From NCBI GenBank assembly GCA_027596035.1, contig JADGJA010000027.1:1-64000 (forward strand): a stretch of DNA of 64,000 nt. Direction: 5' to 3'. The notes beneath the pieces were generated by a model. The model saw nothing but the letters and a program-made list of their open reading frames with translations, had not been told where the DNA came from and did no database searches. Position numbers and translations under genes: made by a program. The DNA is from Thoreauomyces humboldtii. Taxonomy: Eukaryota > Chytridiomycota > Chytridiomycetes > Spizellomycetales > Powellomycetaceae. Every line of letters begins with the position of its first letter. Positions within the stretch are counted from its first letter, which is position 1. Below are positions 57,010-64,000 of this stretch, one piece after another.

Positions 57010-57873
57010 GAAAAAAAGTGTAGGAAGGGCGTGGAGCAGGACCGGGAGGCGTTGCCAGATGTATAATATTTTTGTTTGGAAAGGTTGAGTAATGAACACG
57101 GAAATGTTTCGAGTAGGTTGGAAGAGGGAAAGAATGGCGGAGGGATGGAGGGCCTAGGAAGCGGTTTTGAGTAACTTGACGCAAACATCCAGTTGGCATC
57201 GGTGTTCGACCTCGGTCAAATGGTCAAATGGTCAAAAAGTAGATGGGCAAGCTCAGCAGCTCAAAGGCAGCCCGTCGGTTCGTTCCAAGCAAAACAACTC
57301 CCTCAACTACACTAGACATGGCAGAGCCTACGAGAACCCTGTTCCTCTCGTCACTAGCTACCGGCTGCCAAAAGCTCACTGCTACGGTGCAGTAGTAACC
57401 CGCAGTCACGATTAGGCGTGGGCAATAATGTTCCACCTCTGGTTCCGCCAACCGCCAATAGTTGCATCACGGTTTCCACTAAGGGTTCCGCCGGTTGTGA
57501 CGGCCAGGCGGATTGTCACTCCATCCTTGTAGACTTCAAGTAGGCTTCAAGGTATAACCGGCAATTGCTGACATAGCTTCGAGGTCGACACGGTAGGTGG
57601 CGGTCATGATATACCCTTCGGCACTCGATTTGTTTTCCGCTTAGGATCTGGAGCTATTCATTGACGTCAGTTTACTAACCGATGCCTTGCCGAGTCTCGT
57701 TTCAAACGACCCACCATGGTCATTCTCCCGTACATAGAACCTCTGCAGGATCACGATGGCTTCCTCCCTGAAAAGCCCGCCCTCTGCGTCGTACGCCTTC
57801 CCCTGGTTTACGTCACTGGTTCACTCGTCAGACATGGTGTCCTGATATGTGAGATGGCCCGCCATTCCGATGC
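57010..57873. other. Convergent intergenic, BUD20 / TAD2
   Basis: About 860 nt, the longest gap in the window. It contains a short direct repeat (GGTCAAAT copies near 57214-57236) and repeated CCGCCAACCGCC-like stretches near 57446-57500. I found no reading frame with protein character, no tRNA boxes and no transposon ends. Confidence 0.5.
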
Positions 57874-58381
<508 letters not shown>

Positions 58382-58763
58382 TATTCGCGACTTCTGTTTC
58401 TTCAAGTCAAGCTAGGACAGCGAGCAGGAGAGGGAGGAGGGAGGAGAGGCTGAGGAGAGGAGCTGCCAGACTTTCCGACAGCAGCGTTCACAGACCGACT
58501 TTCCACCCTTTTCACACAGCTTGGACTTTGCCCATCTCCTCCGACCAAGGCATTCGGCAAGCTGGCTACCTGTCCGTGGGGCCACCAAGAATCGTAGCGC
58601 GCTTCAGGAATAGCAGATTGGACTATAGTGCTCTTGGATCAAGAAACGGCAACTCAATACCGTCAAATCTTCCGTTTCCTTGAGTAGCCTTTCTGCCAGC
58701 GATCTTCATCCCAATTCTTCCATCCCCACTCTCCTTGACTTTCCCCCGAGCAACGACAACAAG
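58382..58763. promoter_or_regulatory. Divergent intergenic, TAD2 / PRP6
   Basis: About 380 nt between the two start codons; the first part is GA-rich. It may hide a first exon of TAD2. No motif is convincing. Confidence 0.45.
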
Positions 58764-61529
58764 ATGTATCAAATGCATTCACTCGTCGTGCCTGACTGGT
58801 TGACCAGGAAGGCACCTCCGAACTATATCGCGGGACTGGGTCGTGGTGCAAACGGTTTCACCACTCGATCCGATATCGGCCCAGCGCGTGAGGGTCCCGA
58901 CAACGCCGCCCTGGAACGGGCCAAGGCCGCCGCGGAAGGGAAAGGTCCGCGGGCGGACGGCGACGAGGACGACGAGCAGTTCCAGGATCCCGACAACGAG
59001 ACCGGTCTCTTCAACGCGGCGCCCTACGAGGCCGACGACGAGGAGGCGGATCGGATCTATGAGGAAGTGGACGCAAAGATGGACGAACGGCGACGAGCTC
59101 GTCGAGAGGCGAGAGAGAGGGAGGAGCTGGAAAAGTACCGAAAGGAACGACCCAAGATCCAGCAGCAGTTTGCCGACCTCAAACGAGGCCTGGCCATCGT
59201 GTCGGAGGATGAGTGGGCTTCGATCCCGGAGGTTGGCGACCTCGTTCGCAAGGGAAAGCGCCAAAAGAAGTTTGCCGACAAGTACTCGGTCGTTCCTGAC
59301 TCTGTGCTTCTGGGCGCTTCGTCTCAATCGGAGCTCACTCATAGCCTGGACGCCAAGCAACAGCTGCTGGGAGGCTTTGCTACACCCGCGCCAACTGCCG
59401 ACGGCACCATGACGGACTTTGTGCAGTTCGGTCAGGCCCGTGACAAGGTCCTTGGTCTGAAGCTTGATCAGATCTCCGACTCCGTAGCTGGTCAAAGTAT
59501 CGTGGATCCCAAGGGATATCTCACGGACCTCAGCAGCATCGTCGTGAAGAGTGATGCCGAGATTAGCGACATAAAGAAGGCTCGTACTCTCCTGCGGTCG
59601 GTTATTACCACGAACCCGAAGCATGCCCCTGGGTGGATCGCTGCTGCCCGGCTGGAAGAGGTTGCAGGAAAGCAAGGAGCGGCCCGAGAGCTGATCGCAA
59701 AGGGATGCGAAGAATGTCCTACCAGCGAGGATGTCTGGCTTGAATCCGCACGACTCAACAATACGGACAATGCCAAGGTTATCCTCGCGCAAGCAATCCG
59801 ACATATCCCGCAATCGGTCAAGGTTTGGACGAAAGCCTGCGATCTCGAGTCGGATACCAAGGGCAAGAAACGTGTTCTCCGCCGCGCCCTCGAATTCATC
59901 CCGAACTCTGTCAAGATCTGGAAGGCGGCCGTATCCATGGAAGAGGATCCCGAAGATGCCCGAATCCTGCTCTCGCGAGCCGTCGAGTGCATCCCCCTTG
60001 CCGTCGAACTCTGGCTCGCGTTGGCGCGCCTTGAAAAATACGACATTGCCAAAAAAGTCCTTAACAAGGCTCGTTTAGCCAATCCTACGAATCACGATGT
60101 CTGGATCAGCGCTGCAAAGCTCGAGGAGACAAATGACAATGACAAGGGTGTTGACATGATCATTCGGCGAGCGGTCGACTCTTTGCAGAAAAAAGGATCC
60201 ACCCTCAATCGCGATCAGTGGATTGTGGAAGCAGAGAAGGCGGAGAAGGAGGGATATGTAGCGACATGTCAGGCGCTGATCCGTGAGACAGTGGGCATGG
60301 GTGTTGAAGAAGAGGATCGGAAGAGTACCTGGATGGAAGACGCTGAAAGCTGCATCTCGCACGGCTCACCAGCTACTGCACGCGCCATCTATGCATACGC
60401 CCTCAACGAGTTCCCGCAAAAGAAGTCCATTTGGCGGCGCGCCGCGTTCCTGGAAAAGTCACACGGTACACGCGAGTCGCTGGAGGAGATTCTTCAGCGT
60501 GCGGTACGCTACTGTCCACAGGCAGAAGTCCTTTGGCTCATGGGCGCCAAGGAGAAGTGGCTCGCCGGAGACATCGCAGCAGCGAAGGGCATTCTCGAAG
60601 CTGCGTTCGCGGCGAACTCGAACTCGGAACAGATCTGGCTTGCGGCCATCAAGCTCGAGGTGGAGACCGGGGAGCATGCTCGCGCCCGACTACTGCTGAC
60701 CTCGGCTCGAGAAAAAGCCAACACGCAGAGGGTGTGGATGAAGTCGGCGGTCCTGGAGCGCCAACTAGGCGATCCGAAGGCCGCCCTCAAGCTCCTGTCG
60801 GACGGTCTCGTCAAGTTCCCGGACTTTGCAAAGCTTTGGATGATCAAGGGTCAGATCGAGACGGAGCAGGGCGACATCCCCACCGCACGCGACACCTACG
60901 CCCGCGCTCTTCGCGCCATACCCAAAAACACGACGCTTTGGCTCCTCGCTTCTCGTTTGGAGGAATCGGCAGGCATGCAGACCAAGGCGCGAGCGTGTTT
61001 GGAGAAGGCTCGTATCATGAACCCGCGCGAACCCCAGCTGTGGGCTGAGGCTGTGCGCGTCGAAACGCGGGCTGGCAACCTCCCGATGGCCAAGGCCCTG
61101 CTCGCCAAGGCACTGCAAGAGTGTCCTTCATCTGGTCTCCTGTGGTCAGAAGCCATCCCAATGGAAGCTCGGCCACAACGCAAGGCACGGAGTGCCGATG
61201 CGCTCAAGAAGTGTGAAAACGACCCGCTCGTCCTGGTCACAGTGGCTCGGCTGTTCTGGGCAGAGCGAAAAGTCGACAAGGCGAGGAATTGGTTCGCCCG
61301 GGCCGTCAAGACGAATCCCGATCTCGGAGACGCGTGGGCATGGTGGCTCCGCTTCGAGACCATGCACGGGGACGATGCGGGACGAGCGGATCTGGTGACA
61401 AAGTGTGTCGCTGCGGATCCGGCGCACGGGGAGCGATGGCAAGCTGCGAGGAAAGATCTCAAGAACGTCGGGAAAAGCACGGAAGAGGTTTTGCACCTCG
61501 TCGCTTCGCAGTTGTCCAACGCAATCTAA
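58764..61529 (+). CDS. PRP6: U4/U6.U5 snRNP splicing factor PRP6
   Basis: One exon of 922 codons (921 aa). The N-terminus has APPNYIAGLGRGANGFTTRS, then DIGPAR, the PRP1 N-terminal signature. An acidic and coiled region follows (about 70-140). The rest is a chain of HAT/TPR-like helical repeats, each with a W and an EL/LE pair, for example EDVWLESARLNNTDNAKVIL and LWLMGAKEKWLAGDIAAAKG. Prp6 bridges the U5 and U4/U6 snRNPs in the tri-snRNP. Length matches the family. The frame is open upstream to 58680 but only with a non-ATG codon, so the start is the ATG at 58764. Confidence 0.94.
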   Translation: MYQMHSLVVPDWLTRKAPPNYIAGLGRGANGFTTRSDIGPAREGPDNAALERAKAAAEGKGPRADGDEDDEQFQDPDNETGLFNAAPYEADDEEADRIYEEVDAKMDERRRARREAREREELEKYRKERPKIQQQFADLKRGLAIVSEDEWASIPEVGDLVRKGKRQKKFADKYSVVPDSVLLGASSQSELTHSLDAKQQLLGGFATPAPTADGTMTDFVQFGQARDKVLGLKLDQISDSVAGQSIVDPKGYLTDLSSIVVKSDAEISDIKKARTLLRSVITTNPKHAPGWIAAARLEEVAGKQGAARELIAKGCEECPTSEDVWLESARLNNTDNAKVILAQAIRHIPQSVKVWTKACDLESDTKGKKRVLRRALEFIPNSVKIWKAAVSMEEDPEDARILLSRAVECIPLAVELWLALARLEKYDIAKKVLNKARLANPTNHDVWISAAKLEETNDNDKGVDMIIRRAVDSLQKKGSTLNRDQWIVEAEKAEKEGYVATCQALIRETVGMGVEEEDRKSTWMEDAESCISHGSPATARAIYAYALNEFPQKKSIWRRAAFLEKSHGTRESLEEILQRAVRYCPQAEVLWLMGAKEKWLAGDIAAAKGILEAAFAANSNSEQIWLAAIKLEVETGEHARARLLLTSAREKANTQRVWMKSAVLERQLGDPKAALKLLSDGLVKFPDFAKLWMIKGQIETEQGDIPTARDTYARALRAIPKNTTLWLLASRLEESAGMQTKARACLEKARIMNPREPQLWAEAVRVETRAGNLPMAKALLAKALQECPSSGLLWSEAIPMEARPQRKARSADALKKCENDPLVLVTVARLFWAERKVDKARNWFARAVKTNPDLGDAWAWWLRFETMHGDDAGRADLVTKCVAADPAHGERWQAARKDLKNVGKSTEEVLHLVASQLSNAI

Positions 61530-61895
61530 TATGATCCGGGTTATCGCACGCTATTGCATACATGTAATCGTTGGCTTTTGTCGAGACGGTATCATTTTCC
61601 AGGAAGGGGCGACGGGATGCCGCTTGCAGCATCTCCTCCCCTTATGTCAGCAGCTGCATCCGTATGTCGATATCGGACACACGCGAAACCGAAGGACGCG
61701 TTGTCCGAAAACCGCCATCGTCGTTGTCTTCCTCCTCCTGCGAAGAGGCTCTTGGACATTGGCATGTTGTGACATTTAACATGCAGGGCAGCGACCGCTT
61801 CACAGCAACCTCAACTTGGAAACCACTGGGCTGAGCTCATCTGTCCTTCTAATCCAACAGCCAGCAGTTCGTATCAGCCAATACACCAAGCACCC
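61530..61895. other. Intergenic, PRP6 to kinesin
   Basis: About 370 nt between the PRP6 stop and the kinesin start, both plus strand. Nothing beyond short chance frames. Confidence 0.5.
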
Positions 61896-64000
61896 ATGCT
61901 TGCCACTGGGCCTCCAACGGCCCCCGTTGCAGTGGTCTTGCGAGTGAGTCTGGAGCAGTATCTAGCAAACTAAAGTCTTTCAACACAGTGGTCTGATTGA
62001 ATTCTCTGTCAGGTCCGACCAAATGAATCTAATCGGAACTCGACGCTCGTGGTGAACTCCGTAGCCAACAGTGTCACCTTGCCGCACGATCGAACCTTCA
62101 CCTTCAACCACGTTTACGGACCGAACAGCACGCAAGTGGAACTTTGGGAACCGGTACAGAACATCGTACAAGGCGTCCTCGATGGAATGAACGGTACCAT
62201 TCTCGCCTACGGCCAGACGTCGAGTGGGAAGACGTTCACCATGCTCGGGCCAGAGTGGCGACCGGAAGCCGACGAGGACACGTACGGGGTGATCCCGAGG
62301 GCTGTTCAGTATATGTTCTCTCGGATAGAGGAGGCTAGGGAGGAGGAACCGGGAGTTCAATACGCCGTGTCGGTTTCCTTCCTAGAGATCTATCAGGAGC
62401 AAGTGAGGGACTTGCTCATGCCCGAGAGCGATCCGAAAGACCTGGTGATCAGGAAAGACAAGTTCGGCGCCATGAGCGTGTGCGGCCTCACGCATGTTGA
62501 CGTCGGAAACATGGCCGAGGCTCTGAGGTGGGCGCAAGACCCCTGACCTACACGTTGGCAGTAAATCTGACCGAATTTCGCCATGGCAGCTTTCTGGACC
62601 AAGGAATCGTTTCTCGAACCACCGGGGATACCATGATGAACGACAAGTCGAGTCGCTCGCATGCTGTGTTCACGGTAACGCTCGAGCAGCGGACCGCTGC
62701 CTCCCGGCACCATCCCGCTCGCACCATCCGCATCTCCAAGCTTTCGCTCGTCGATCTTGCCGGATCCGAACGCTTGAAACGAACGGGAGCAGAAGGCATC
62801 AGGTTCAAAGAGTCCATCAAGATAAACACCGGTCTTTTGGCTCTTGGCAACGTCATCAGCACACTGAGCTCGGACGCAGGACATCGTAGGTCGTCTGGCC
62901 ATGTGCCTTACAGGGAGAGCAAACTCACGAGGCTTTTGGAAGATTCGCTTGGCGGAAACGCCAAGGTAGGTAAAACACAAGGCGCAGGCTTCTAGCCTCT
63001 CAGACTGATCTTGCATAATCTCATCGCAGACCTTGATGATCGCCTGCGTGAGCCCGGGAGCTCAAGATTTTGACGAAACGCTCAACACACTAAAGTACGC
63101 TCACCGTGCTCGCAAGATTCAAAACAAGCCGATAGTAAATGTGATCGTAGAGCAAGCGAAGGAAGAGCTGCCAGAACTTGACGAGGAGGAAGCAGACGAG
63201 GAGCCTGACGCCGACGAAGAAGACGACGACGACCCTGGATACTCTGTTGTAGAAGATGACGACGATCCTTGGATGCGCGATGTCGTGGAGCAGCTGAAGG
63301 TCCGAACCCTCAAAGGCCTTCGAGCGCAGAAAGAGCTCGAAACATCGACCGCTCAATGCACGGCGTTGCAGGCGAGGGTGCAGGTGCTCGAGACATCACT
63401 GCACGAGGCGCGCTCCATCATTGCGGACCTGCACGCCACGAGCGAGGAGTCGGATGCGGATCATGCCAGACGCTTGGCGGCTTTTGAGCTTCACATCCGG
63501 GGCATGGAAGAGGAGCTGCATACGTCCAGAGAGAGGAGAGACTCGATGGCGGCCAACGTGGCGAGACTGGAGCGGGAGCTGGCGGAAGCCAAAAGCAAGC
63601 ATACTACGCTGACCACTGACATCAATGTCACTGTGGATACCCTGATTGCCGTCATGAGCGGCCAAGGTGTCGCAAAAGTCGGAGAGGAAGCCAAGGGAGT
63701 CGTAAAAAGGTGGAGGCCAGACTCGGCCATATCCGTTGGGGACACTCTAGGTGGGCCGAGGATGCCCGTGGACAGGTCATTTGTAGACAAGGAAGCTCTC
63801 GGTACTTCCGGCCCTAAGTTCGCTTCTCGGCCTCCCTCCTCCGCATCCGTGATGAGCACTGCCGGCAGCGTGCATCGTCGACGTGTGAGGAAAATTACAC
63901 CAACGGATCAAACAACGGCATCCCTGATTGATCGGCAGCACGCCGCTATCAGAAAGCTTGAGGACGAGCTCTTTGACAAGGAAGCAGAGTCTACTGCTCT
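61896..64000 (+). CDS. Kinesin motor protein (kinesin-4-like), 3' end missing
   Basis: Four exons seen: 61896-61943, 62013-62527, 62590-62965, 63030-64000, the last running off the window. The motor domain starts at the N-terminus (VAVVLRVRPNES). It has P-loop [13 protein letters not shown], switch [13 protein letters not shown], switch [19 protein letters not shown] and the neck [20 protein letters not shown]. An acidic stretch (about residues 350-390, [12 protein letters not shown]) and coiled coil follow, then a Ser/Pro-rich section. N-terminal motor, neck sequence and coiled coil fit the kinesin-4 group (KIF4/KIF21/KIF27 relatives), a plus-end motor class. Mitotic or flagellar use cannot be told without the tail. 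Confidence 0.88.

Noticed and set aside
57010..57873. Repeats in the largest gap as a transposon remnant
   Set aside because: Only short direct repeats are visible; no terminal inverted repeats, target duplication or transposase-like frame.
58779..59813. 344-codon antisense frame inside PRP6
   Set aside because: Shadow of a long biased exon; no protein motif.

Overview
This 64 kb window is eukaryotic nuclear DNA: about 28 protein genes on both strands, packed closely and mostly split by short introns (roughly 50-100 nt, GT...AG). Gene content points to a fungus: an EAF3-type chromatin reader, an HSF, a BUD20-type zinc finger, a PPxY alpha-arrestin and CCR4-NOT NOT3. It also carries genes for a motile flagellum that flagellum-less fungi normally lack: CEP104, a CCDC87-like protein, CFAP119/FAP119 and the tubulin glutamylase TTLL9. 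My inference is a zoosporic (chytrid-grade) fungus; the species cannot be told from this sequence. I saw no viral, transposon, CRISPR, rRNA or tRNA features.

Layout. 0.07-1.4 kb: EAF3/MRG15 (-). 1.75-2.4 kb: small acidic-tailed protein (-). 2.7-4.0 kb: bestrophin-like channel (-). 4.7-6.7 kb: GPI-anchored GH9 protein with changed catalytic aspartates (-). 7.5-8.8 kb: HSF (+). 9.0-11.2 kb: cytosolic aspartyl-tRNA synthetase (-), divergent from an SDHAF1-type LYR protein (+) at 11.4 kb. 11.9-16.3 kb: CEP104 (-), divergent from UGGT (+), 22 exons, 16.8-22.8 kb. 23.0-26.9 kb: CCDC87-like (+), meeting a RUS/DUF647 membrane protein (-) tail to tail. 29.2-31.8 kb: NOT3 (-), divergent from the complex I assembly factor CIA30 (+, 32.3-33.5 kb). 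34.1-38.6 kb: full-length ABCB transporter (+). 38.9-40.4 kb: CFAP119 (+). 40.6-42.7 kb: unknown coiled-coil protein (-), head to head with TTLL9 (+, 43.1-45.0 kb). 45.4-47.3 kb: alpha-arrestin (-). 47.9-51.1 kb: mitochondrial PPR protein (+). 51.3-53.4 kb: 2-isopropylmalate synthase (-). 53.9-56.0 kb: F-box/beta-propeller protein (-). 56.3-57.0 kb: BUD20 (+). 57.9-58.4 kb: TAD2 (-). 58.8-61.5 kb: PRP6 (+). 61.9 kb to the window end: kinesin (+, partial).

The genes do not form one pathway. The clearest theme is flagellar: CEP104 (axoneme tip), CFAP119 and CCDC87-like (axoneme), TTLL9 (axonemal tubulin glutamylation), plus the divergent coiled-coil neighbour of TTLL9, which is the best candidate for an undescribed flagellar or centriolar protein. 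Exon structures were built by hand from reading frame, splice-site and phase consistency; every listed join keeps frame, but none is confirmed by transcripts, and start codons are the weakest part.
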